The position numbers were made by a program, and so were the translations under genes. A stretch of DNA of 32,404 nt from CAVTJX01 sp963735175 (GTDB lineage: Bacteria > Electryoneota > RPQS01). The notes below the pieces were generated by a model. The model had not been told where the DNA came from and made no database searches. It worked only from the letters and a program-made list of their open reading frames with translations. How positions within the stretch are numbered: the stretch's first letter is position 1; every line of letters starts with the position of its first letter. Below, one piece after another: positions 1 to 8,421 of the stretch. The stretch covers positions 1-32,404 of the forward strand of contig CAVTJX010000013.1 in NCBI GenBank assembly GCA_963735175.1, given 5' to 3'.

Positions 1-3000
1 AACCCGGTCACCCACCAGATTCGTGTCTATAACGACATCGAGTGTGCAGGTTGTGCACCGGCGGCGTCGGGCCGAATGAAATCGACGATTGATCCCACGT
101 CCATCAGCCCCGATTTTAAGAAGCTGTATCAGACGTTCGAGAACTTCCACTGCAGCGCGCTCTATGAATTGCCGGTGCTGCCGGGTAAATTGCGGCGACT
201 GCCCGAACACGGCCACGGTGATCGCCGAGGCGCAGCGGCTCGTCAACTGGAAAAAGCGCCGCGGTCTTGACGCCAATTACGTCACTACGGTTGCCACCGG
301 CGCGTCGGCGAGCCAGATTAAGACATACATCAGCAATCTTTATGCGTCCAGCAACGGTCAGCTTGAGTATGTCTGCCTGATGGGTGATCCCAATGCCAGT
401 TCGTCTTGGCAAATTGTAACGGGCGGTGGCGAATTAGACAATTACTTCGGCACATTGAATGCGGGGGCGGGACCCAATCCCGATCCAGTGCCAGACGTGG
501 TTGTCGGCCGTCTATCATGTGGCAGCGACGCTGTGATGGCAGCCGTGGTTACCAAGACCATCAACTACGAAGCCGCGCCTTATACCACCGATACCGGTTG
601 GTTCACCCGCGCGTGGTGTGTGGCGCACACGAGCGTGCAATCGAATCCGTCCACCAAGAACTACACCCGGCAGATCATGCTGCAGCACGGTGTGACCACC
701 GCGAACTGGGACGTCTACAGCGGCCACGTCAACACCTCGACCATGAACGCCCGGCTGACGGAAGGCATTTCCGTCTTCAATCATCGCATGGGCTTTATTG
801 GTGAAATCAGTAACTCAGATGCCGACAACACGCCCGTTACGCCGATGCAGCCGTTTGTCATGTCGATCACCTGCGGCACGGGCAACTTCGACGGCGACGG
901 AACGTCGGAACACTGGCTGCGTCCCTTGAACGAAGGCGAGTCAACGCCGAAAGGCGCTATCGGCTGCGTGGGTTTATGGAGTACTGGCACACACGTGCCC
1001 TACAACAATATCCTCGACGCGGGCGCGATGTACGGCCTCTATGTGCTGGACATCCAGACTCAGGGTATGGCGCTCCTGTCGGGTAAGCTTGAGCTTCTAC
1101 CGCAATTACGCCGTGAGCCAGATGGGCAATGTGCAGAATTTCTGCTACTGGGCCAATCTGATGGGCGATCCGGCGGTGCCGATCTGGCGCAAAGTTCCAG
1201 CAACGGTCTTCCGTGGCCCGACCCGCCACTGTCCCGTTGGGCACCAACAATATCTCTGTGGCCGTGAATCGCACTGTCGGTGGCGCCGTCGTGGCGGATG
1301 CAATGGTCTGTCTCTACAAGGGCACGGAAACCTACAGCCGCGCGTATACCGACGCCAACGGTCAGGTAAATCTTCCCTGCTCGACAGCCACCACCGGCTA
1401 CATGCAGATCACGATCACGAAAGATAACGCCAAGCCCTATGTCGATTCGATTCAGGTCGTGACGTCGGCCGCCTCGCTGGCGCTGAACTCCGTCACCGTC
1501 GACGACAACTCGACCGGCGGCACCAGCGGCGATGCCAACGGCGTGCTGAATCCGGGCGAGATTGTCGATCTCAGCATCAGCCTGCGTAATGTCGGTACCT
1601 CCACCACGGTCACCGGCATCAGCGGCACCTTGACTACCGCTTCGCCCGGTGTCTCGATCACGCAGCCGACGAGCGCCTATCCGAATATCGCGGCAGGCGC
1701 GAACGCCGCCCCCGCAACTCCCTTCCGTGTTTCCGTGACCTCGGCTCTGGAAAACGAACTGGTCACCTTCCTTTTGAATGTCACCTCTTCCGTGGGTCCG
1801 CAGACGATTCGTGTGGATCTGACCGCCCGCGCCGCCGACGTCGCCTACGCTGCTTACGTGTATACCGGACCCGGCGCGAGTGTCGACCCCGGCGAGAACG
1901 GCGACGTGATGGTGACCTTCCGCAATTCCGGTTCGCGGCCATTAACGGCGGCCTGGGGCTACCTGCGTTCGCTGGATCCGCTGATCCACGTTACCGATTC
2001 AGCCGGAACGTTTGGCGCAGTGGCCGCGGGAGCGACCGGCGTCAACACGGCAAATCCGTTCCACATCGAAGTCAGCCCGGGATCCTATAACGGCCACAAG
2101 GCGGTGATGGAACTGGTGATCCTCGACACGAACGGCTTCCGCGACAGCACGCTCTTCGACAGTTCGAATTTCACGCTGAGCGCAACGAACTTCTACATCA
2201 CCATCGGTACGCAGGGCGTAACCAGCCCCACCGGTCCGGACGAACACGGCTATTTCGCGTTCGACAACACCGAGACCCAGCCGTCCAACAGCGGCTCGAT
2301 CTACGACTGGGTGGAAATCCAGTCCATCGGCACCAACCTAAATTTCACGGACGTCGCCGAGGATGATGACGACGTCACGGTAGTATCCCTGCCATTCTCA
2401 TTCACCTTCTATGGCCAGTCGTTCAGCGACGTCACAATCTGTTCCAACGGCTGGCTCGGCGTTCGGCAGCTATCCGCTCATCGACGACTTCCGTAACTAC
2501 CGAATGGGCTCGCCCATCGGGCCGCCGTATCAGGTGGCCGCTTACTGGGACGACCTGAAGGTCTCCGGAACCAGTAACGTCTTCACCTATCTCAATCCCT
2601 CCGAACATTATTATGTCGTGGAGTGGATCGCGCAGACAGTGTGGTCACCGTATGCCAGCGAAATTTTCCAGATCATCCTCTACGACCCGACGTATTATCC
2701 ATCGAGCACCGGTGACGGCAAGATCAAGGTGCAGTATAACACGGTGAACTGCGTACCAAACAACGCATCCAACGACAATGATTACGCATCCGTCGGTATT
2801 CAGAACGGTGACCATTCCATCGGCCTCGACTACTGCTACTGGAACCAGTATTCCGCCGGTTCCGCCACTCTCGTTAATGGCCGGGCGATCATGTTCACCA
2901 CCGACGCGACGGGGCAATTGAATCCCTCGATGGATGTCACGCAGCCGAACGGCGGCGAGGCGTGGTTCATCGGCCAGGTTTACAGCGTTCAATGGCGCAG

Positions 3001-4566
3001 CACCGCGGTCTCGGGCAACGTGAACGTGGCGCTCAATCGCAACTACCCGTCCGGCGCGTGGGAAACGATCTTCGGCAATACGCCCAACGATGGCCGGCAA
3101 TTCTGGACCGTCACTGGCCCGTCGTCATCTACGGCGCGCATCCGCGTCACGGGCGTGTTGAATCCGGCGGCCGGCGACACGAGCAACGCCAACTTCACCA
3201 TCGTGCAGCCCTCGGCCACGATCATCGAACCCAATGGCGGCGAAGACCTCACGTCAGGCACCCTGGCCTGGATTCGCTGGACCTCCACCGGCCTCGGCGT
3301 CACCCGTGTGGACCTGAATCGCAATTATCCGTCGGGCGCCTGGGAAGAAGTTGCTCCCTGGGCAGCCGACAGCTTGCGCTGGCTGATCTCGGGCACGCCC
3401 ACGCATAACGCCCGCATCCGTGTCGTCGGCATCAGCCTGCCCACCGTGGGAGACACGAGCAACGCCAACTTCTCGATCGGAGTCGCGCCGACGATCACCC
3501 ACGACCCGCATGCCGATGTGGCCACGGGCGCGGCCCTGTTCGTCGCGAAGATCACCGATGACGTGCCCGGCTTCACGACCAAGCTGTTCTACCGCCTCGT
3601 GGGCGCGATGAATTATGACTCGCTCTCGCTTGTCGCCACGGGCAACGCCGACGAATTCTCCGTCACAACCCCGGCGCTTGCTGCGGGCAAGTACAAGTAT
3701 TACCTGCGTTCCAGTGATACCAGTTCGCTTTCCCGCTGGCTGCCGGCGAGCGGCGCCTATCGCTTTGACGTCGGCACCATCGGCACATCCGCGGATTTCC
3801 CACGACGACGGCACGGCGGAGAATTACAACTGGGTGGATGGCCCCGGTTACAAATGGGCGGTCAAGTTCGATCCCGGCACATATCCGTACTATCTGAACG
3901 CCGGACGCTTTGCCGTCTGTCCCACCTGTCCCGGCGCGTTCCATGATCAGGTAACCTTCGAAGTCCTGCTCGCCGACGGCGCGGGCGGTTTGCCCGGCAC
4001 CGTGGTCTTCGCCGATACCACCGGCAGCGCGGGAAATGTGATCGGCGGTCTTCCCGGCGGCGGCGCGGCCTGGGTCGACGTCGTCACACGCACCGGCGGC
4101 GCGCCGTTGCAATTGAACGGACCGTTCTACCTTGCCGTCTCCAACTTCGGAACGCGGCTGCATCCGTCCGCCTTCGGCTCCGATACCCTGGGCACGCGGA
4201 ATCATCTCTCATACATCTACGACAGAGTGTGCCCACACCTGGCTGAACGAAGACCAGGCCGACGAGTCCACCCGTCCCGGCAACCGCATGATTCGCGTGA
4301 ACGGCTATCCTCTGACTGCGCCGACAGCACTGGTGGCCTATCGCACCGATGGCGGCGGTCAGATCCACGCTACGTTGCGTTGGATATCCACCGGCGCGCC
4401 CCACTATCGCGTCTACAGCGCGACCACTCCGTCGGGACCGTTCAATACACTGGAAGGTACAGCTACGGGTGGAGATGTGGGCGCCGCAATCAGCTTCACG
4501 GATACGAACGCGGTCAACGAAGCGATCAAGCGCTTCTACATCGTCGTCGCGTCCGACACGCCCTAA
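1..4566 (+). CDS. Secreted C25-family (gingipain-like) peptidase, multidomain, 5'-truncated, several frameshifts
   Basis: A cysteine peptidase of the C25 family, probably exported; the start lies outside the window. The end of the pro-region is followed by the catalytic domain (about 230-1200). The nucleophile is most likely the Cys in SITCGTGNF. The family's usual GHG histidine motif is not seen: the equivalent stretch reads VFNHRMGFIG. After it come a carboxypeptidase-regulatory-like segment (TYSRAYTDANGQVNLPC), beta-sandwich domains (NGVLNPGEIVDLSISLRNVG), two PNGGE repeats and a C-terminal FnIII-like domain ending RFYIVVASDTP. No type IX sorting domain is visible at the end, although one is present in the protein at the right edge of the window. 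Frameshifts near 195, 1090, 1207, 2458, 3793 and 4224 must be corrected for one continuous protein; homologous sequence continues across each. Whether it is active is uncertain. Confidence 0.85.
2942..3480 (+). repeat. Two tandem PNGGE-type domain repeats inside the C25 peptidase
   Basis: Two copies of about 90 codons lie head to tail. Each begins PNGGE, carries VQWRST or IRWTST, then LNRNYPSGAWE, and ends with RIRV followed by GDTSNANF. The module resembles the Ser/Thr-rich Kre9/KNH-like beta-sandwich found in secreted proteins of FCB bacteria. It probably acts as a spacer or in surface binding. Confidence 0.75.
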
Positions 4567-4586
4567 TCCCGGCGGCAGCACAAATG

Positions 4587-4624
4587 AAAACGGCGACCCG
4601 GTTTATCCGGGTCGCCGTTTTTTT
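4587..4624 (+). terminator. Rho-independent terminator after the C25 peptidase gene
   Basis: A perfect 15-bp stem (aaaacggcgacccgg, 4587-4601, with its complement 4607-4621) has a 5-nt loop tttat and runs into seven T (4618-4624). It starts 20 bases past the peptidase stop codon. Confidence 0.93.
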
Positions 4625-4640
4625 ACGATCAAATCGCGTC

Positions 4641-4728
4641 TACTGGCCAACCCGCTCACGCGGGTTGGATTCACCGGCGTCGACGCGGTCAAATGCAAAA
4701 CCGGCACGCGGGAGCGTGCCGGCCAGTA
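4641..4728. repeat. Pair of inverted REP-like hairpin elements
   Basis: Unit A begins TACTGGCC at 4641 and forms a 9-bp stem (4647-4655 with 4660-4668) with loop TCAC. Unit B, on the opposite strand, begins TACTGGCC at 4728 and forms a 9-bp stem (4714-4722 with 4701-4709) with loop TCCC. The two heads are perfect reverse complements, while the stem cores differ (AACCCGC versus GGCACGC) yet each pairs perfectly. This is the arrangement of paired REP elements. Read on the minus strand, unit B is followed by TTTTGCATTT, so it may also terminate the operon that ends at 4758. Confidence 0.7.
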
Positions 4729-4757
4729 ATCACAGATTAAATGCCTCGGAAGCCGAC

Positions 4758-5153
4758 CTACTCCGGCACCACCTTGTATCCGTAGAGGTGGATGCCTTCC
4801 GGGCCGTCATCGTTGATCTTGCGGAACTCGACGCGCACACGCATGCCGATAGCGACATTGTCCACGGGCACATCGGTGATCTGCGTCGTGATGCGGCCGC
4901 CGCCATCCAATTGAATGATGCCCAGCGCGTAGGGGCTCTGCGTTTCAAAGCCTTGCGGCGCCACGCGGATCACGGTATACGTCAGCAGTTCGCCGCCGAA
5001 GGTCAGATTCACCGGCTTGAACTTACGGTTGCCGTTGCCCGGTTCCACCAGCCGTGGGGGAAAGAACACGCGGCCTGTCTTCGTCGACTTCGCCGCCTCG
5101 CCGCGATAACGCTGCGGAATTTCGCGCCAGTAGCGCGCGGTATTGCCTGCCAT
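4758..5153 (-). CDS. DUF35 OB-fold protein, thiolase/HMG-CoA synthase scaffold, zinc ribbon degenerate
   Basis: 131 residues, matching DUF35 proteins, which have an N-terminal zinc ribbon and a C-terminal OB fold. In archaea a DUF35 protein bridges acetoacetyl-CoA thiolase and HMG-CoA synthase in one complex, and both partner genes lie upstream in this operon. The landmark FFPPR is present near residue 30, and the OB-fold part includes LLTYTVIRVAPQGF and a short conserved end. The four zinc-ribbon cysteines are missing: the first pair position reads KSTKTG and the second EPGNG. The start is supported by AAGGAG about 10 bases upstream, 24 bases past the thiolase stop. No frameshift is needed. 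Confidence 0.85.
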   Translation of the reverse strand: MAGNTARYWREIPQRYRGEAAKSTKTGRVFFPPRLVEPGNGNRKFKPVNLTFGGELLTYTVIRVAPQGFETQSPYALGIIQLDGGGRITTQITDVPVDNVAIGMRVRVEFRKINDDGPEGIHLYGYKVVPE

Positions 5154-5177
5154 CTATCGTCTCTCCTTGGCTATCGC

Positions 5178-6349
5178 TTACAGGGCGCGAAGAATATGAA
5201 CAATCGCCGAACCGCCCGAGCCGCCCATGTTCTGGGCCAGCCCCACGGTAGGTTTGGAAAGCTGACGGTCGCCGGCCTCGCCGCGGAGCTGGTACGCCAG
5301 CTCGACGATCTGTGCGATGCCCGTCGCCCCCACCGGATGGCCTTTCGACTTCAGCCCGCCCGAAGGATTAATGGGAATCTTACCGCCCAGCGCGGTCGCG
5401 CCGTTCGCTGCTGCCTCACCACCCTTGCCCAGTGGAAAGAAGCCCAGCGCCTCGGTGACACCGATTTCAGCAATCGTGAAGCAGTCATGCACTTCGGCAA
5501 AACTGATGTCCTTCGGTCCCACTCCCGCCATTTTATACGCCTGCTGCGCCGCAAATTCCGTCGAACGGAACGTCGTCAGGTCCTCACGGTCGTGCAGCGC
5601 GATGGTATCGGTCGCCGCCCCCGTGCCGATCACGGCCACCGGCTTGTGCTGCTTGAATTTCTTCTTCGCCATCTCCAGCGGGCAAAGAATCACCGCCGCC
5701 GCGCCGTCGGTAATCGGCGAGCAGTCGGTAAAGCCGCAGGGGATCCGCCACCATCGTCGCCTTCTTCACGTCGTCCAGCGACAGCTTTACGCGGTACTGC
5801 GCGTTGGGATTCATGAAGCCGTTGGCGTGGTTCTTCACCGCCACGTGGGCGAGCTGGTCGCGGAAGCGGTCGGCGGGAATCCGGTACTTCGCGCGGTAGG
5901 CGTTGGCGATCATCGCGTAGAGGCCGGGGAAAGTCGCGCCGTTGTAGCCTTCGTACTCCTGGTCGGCGGCCGTGGCCAGCGCATAGGTGGCGCTGCCGCC
6001 GTCGACGTCGAGCATCTTCTCCACGCCGCTCACCATCACGATGTCGTTCAGCCCGAGAGCGACTTCCATCCAACCCATGCGCATGGCCAGACCGCCGAGG
6101 CGCAGGCCGATTCGACGCGCGCGGCGGGAATGGGCATGCCCGAGATAGTCGGCCAGCAGACTTGCCAGGTGCTCCTGCCCGATAAACAGGCCGGGGGACA
6201 TGGAGCCCACATACAGGAAGTCGATGCGGTCCACGCCCGCATCATCCATCGCCTTCAGTGCGGCCTCGACGAAAATGTCGCGCAAGGACTTTCCCCAAGA
6301 GTTCGCCCCACTTATTGACGCCGACACCGATCACTGCCACATCACGCAT
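5178..6349 (-). CDS. Thiolase (acetyl-CoA acetyltransferase, archaeal/SCP-x type), frameshifted
   Basis: Condenses two acetyl-CoA to acetoacetyl-CoA, the substrate of the HMG-CoA synthase encoded in the same operon. The start is ATG at 6349 (MRDVAVIGVGVNKWGE) with AGGAA 7 bases upstream. The nucleophile is the Cys in RVESACASGG, found near 6100-6125 only after correcting two compensating indels (about 6130 and 6096). Further motifs are EVHDCFT and SKGHPVGATG with the active-site His. The C-terminal QNMGGSGGS replaces the second-cysteine motif of FadA-type thiolases, as in the SCP-x/archaeal group. Other frameshifts are at 6298 and about 5738, after which LTDCSPITDGAAAV restores homology. The corrected length of about 390 residues is normal for the family. 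Confidence 0.9.
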
Positions 6350-6367
6350 GGATAGTTCCTATGGGTT

Positions 6368-6412
6368 GGTTGCCGATTCCTGTTCGCCGGAGGCATTGTC
6401 CTCCGGGCAACC
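6368..6412 (-). other. Nested hairpin in the bioY-thiolase spacer
   Basis: The 77-base gap holds an outer repeat GGTTGCC (6368-6374) / GGCAACC (6406-6412) around an inner stem CCGGAGG (6387-6393) / CCTCCGG (6400-6406). There is no T run after it on either strand, so it may affect mRNA stability or translation of the thiolase rather than terminate. This is structure only; the role is unknown. Confidence 0.4.
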
Positions 6413-6426
6413 GCCGCTCTTCGATA

Positions 6427-6992
6427 TTAAATCAGTCTGCGCAGCGCGGGCAGAACCGCCGTCGCCGCGAGAATTTTCAGCACATCACCGGCCAAAAACG
6501 GATACACACCATAGTCCAGCGCGCGATCCGTGCCCACCAGCAGCGCCGAGCCAGCTCGCGCCGAAGGCGAGGATCACCGCCGTGCCCGCCAGCATCGCCA
6601 GCGCCATCGTGCCCACGCGCTTGTCAAAGCCGCGTTCGGCCAGAAAGCCCGTCACATACGCCGCCGGCACAAAGCCCAGCAGGTAGCCCGCCGTGGGACC
6701 GAAGAAGGGCGCCAGGCCCGAGCGCGCCACCGGCAAACACCGGCAGGCCGCTCGCGCCTTCCGCCAGATAGGCCAGCACCGCCATGCTGCCGCGCACGCT
6801 GCCCAGCAGCGTCCCGACCAGAAGAATACCCAGCGTCTGGCCGGTCACCGGCACAGGGCTGAAGGGGAGATAAAAGGAGATCTGCGCCGTCAGTGCGATC
6901 AGCAGACTGCCGGCGAGAGTCAAGATGATCTGATACGTCCACCACGCCGCACGGGAGGTACTCTGCGGCGCATAGGTTGCTGCAACCGTCAT
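6427..6992 (-). CDS. bioY: BioY, biotin-specific S component of an ECF transporter, frameshifted
   Basis: Membrane protein that captures biotin for an energy-coupling-factor transporter. The family pattern is clear: FYLPFSPVPVTGQTLGILLV, GSMAVLAYLAEGASGLPVFA, then PFFGPTAGYLLGFVPAAYVTG, and finally DYGVYPFLAGDVLKI near the C-terminus. The corrected length of about 188 residues and several hydrophobic segments fit BioY. Two indels, near 6719 and 6546, both sit next to a CTC; removing one base at each gives an unbroken family sequence. It lies between HMG-CoA synthase (18 bases upstream) and thiolase, so it is co-transcribed with them. No transmembrane T subunit is nearby. The only ECF-like ATPases in the window are about 16 kb away. 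Confidence 0.9.
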
Positions 6993-7010
6993 CTGTCACT
7001 TTCCGGGGGC

Positions 7011-8159
7011 CTATTGCCCCGCCATTTTGATTTTGCCACGGAACTTGGCATACGTTCCGTAATCGAGGTAGTACTTGTTCTCGTCTAGTTGCGGCCGCGT
7101 CATCGGCGCCAGCCGCGCCTTGCCTTTAATGGCGTCGGTCACGGTGTAGACGAAGCCGTCCGAACCCGCGCCGCTGCCGTAACTCACCATGAAAACCTTG
7201 TCGCCCGGTTTGGCGACGTCCAGAATGGCGGTCAAACCCATGGGCGAGGCGCCCGAATAGGTATTGCCCAGCCACGGTGTCAGCCAGCCGGTTTCATACT
7301 GCTTGCGATTGAAGCCCAACATTTCCGCCGCCCGCATGGGGAACTTGCCATTCGGCTGATGGAACACGGCAAAGCGGAAGTCCGCCGGGCTCATGCCTGA
7401 CATTTCCAGCAGCATCCGCGCAGCTCCCAGCGTTGTGCGGAAATACGCCGCATCGCCGGTAAATCGTCCGCCGTGCGACGGGTACGAGGCGTGCTCGCGC
7501 CGCCAGAAGTCCGGCGTGTCGGTCATAAAGGAGGTCGTATAATCCACGGTCGCCAGCACGCCGGGGCCTTTGCCGAAGAGGAAGGCCGCCGCGCCCGCCG
7601 ACGCCGAATACTCCAGCGCATCGCCCGGCGCACCCTGCGACGTATCCGCGCCGATGCCCAGGCCGTATTTAATCAGCCCGGCTTTCACGAGGCCGTAGGA
7701 GACGAACATCCCCTCGCTGCCGGCCTTGCAGGCGAACTCCATATCCGCGCAGTGAATCGCCGGCGTCGCGCCCAGCGCTTCCGCCACGGTGGTGCCCGAG
7801 GGTTTCACCGCGTAGGGGTGCGATTCCGAACCGATATAAATCGCGCCAATCTCGGCGGCGTTGACGCCCGCGCGGACGACCGCGCGCCGCGCCGCTTCCA
7901 CCGACATCGTGATGACGTCCTGATCCGGGGCTGGCACACTCTTTTCATACAGCATCAAACCACGCTTGTAGGCGTCGGCGTCGGCGCCCCAGACTTTGGC
8001 AATCTCTTCGAGCTTAATACGGTAACGCGGAATGTAGCTGCCATACCCGATGATGCCCACAGGCTCTTCGGTACGCGCGGCAGCCGCCGGACGCGCCGCC
8101 TTCGTTGCCGTCGTTTTCACGGCGCTTTTCGACGCGGACTTGCTCGGTGCCTTCGGCAT
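7011..8159 (-). CDS. Hydroxymethylglutaryl-CoA synthase, archaeal type
   Basis: Condenses acetoacetyl-CoA with acetyl-CoA to HMG-CoA, the entry into the mevalonate route. 382 residues, intact. The first 30 or so residues are a Lys/Ala/Ser-rich extension; the enzyme proper starts near GIIGYGSYIPRYRIKLEEIA. The catalytic Cys is expected in MEFACKAGSEGM and the active-site His in AVFHQPNGKFP; the C-terminal SYGSGAGSDGF motif is typical. The start has AGGGAG (8165-8170) and a strong promoter (8232-8260). It is the first gene of the HMGS-bioY-thiolase-DUF35 operon. No HMG-CoA reductase is in the window, so the final product remains inferred. Confidence 0.92.
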   Translation of the reverse strand: MPKAPSKSASKSAVKTTATKAARPAAAARTEEPVGIIGYGSYIPRYRIKLEEIAKVWGADADAYKRGLMLYEKSVPAPDQDVITMSVEAARRAVVRAGVNAAEIGAIYIGSESHPYAVKPSGTTVAEALGATPAIHCADMEFACKAGSEGMFVSYGLVKAGLIKYGLGIGADTSQGAPGDALEYSASAGAAAFLFGKGPGVLATVDYTTSFMTDTPDFWRREHASYPSHGGRFTGDAAYFRTTLGAARMLLEMSGMSPADFRFAVFHQPNGKFPMRAAEMLGFNRKQYETGWLTPWLGNTYSGASPMGLTAILDVAKPGDKVFMVSYGSGAGSDGFVYTVTDAIKGKARLAPMTRPQLDENKYYLDYGTYAKFRGKIKMAGQ

Positions 8160-8231
8160 GCATTCTCCCTTTCTATACGGATTGCCAGGCCGGCTTTAAT
8201 GCTCACGGTGTGCTCTGCAGCACAATTCATG

Positions 8232-8260
8232 AAAATAGCGTTTCTGGAGAAGTTTGTCAA
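8232..8260 (-). promoter_or_regulatory. Sigma-70-type promoter of the HMG-CoA synthase operon
   Basis: Read on the minus strand: TTGACA (8260-8255), a 17-base spacer, then TATTTT (8237-8232), about 75 bases before the start codon. The -35 box is a perfect match. Confidence 0.75.
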
Positions 8261-8371
8261 GCTTAGTGAACGTCATGCCCCGGATCTCCGTCCCGCGGGC
8301 TTCCATCGGCGTGTCGAGGCAAGGCATGTCTGATCTTTTTAACCTCTTAATCGAGCGGAAGCAGCATCCTA

Positions 8372-8398
8372 TGTGCAAAGATTCACGTTATTTGCACA
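8372..8398. repeat. Inverted repeat TGTGCAAA-N11-TTTGCACA
   Basis: Two perfect 8-base arms (8372-8379 and 8391-8398) are separated by 11 bases. The repeat lies 24 bases past the M49 peptidase stop and about 110 bases upstream of the HMG-CoA synthase promoter. No T run follows on either strand, which makes an operator more likely than a terminator. The binding protein is unknown. Confidence 0.5.
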
Positions 8399-8421
8399 AG
8401 AAAGCACCACTTTAGTTGGCC

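Noticed and set aside
4615..5816. Long plus-strand reading frame continuing past the C25 peptidase across the DUF35 and thiolase genes
   Set aside because: It is Arg-rich antisense of clearly conserved minus-strand genes and crosses a strong terminator.
8196..8378. Small minus-strand reading frame upstream of HMG-CoA synthase
   Set aside because: It covers the promoter and has no ribosome binding site or recognisable motif.
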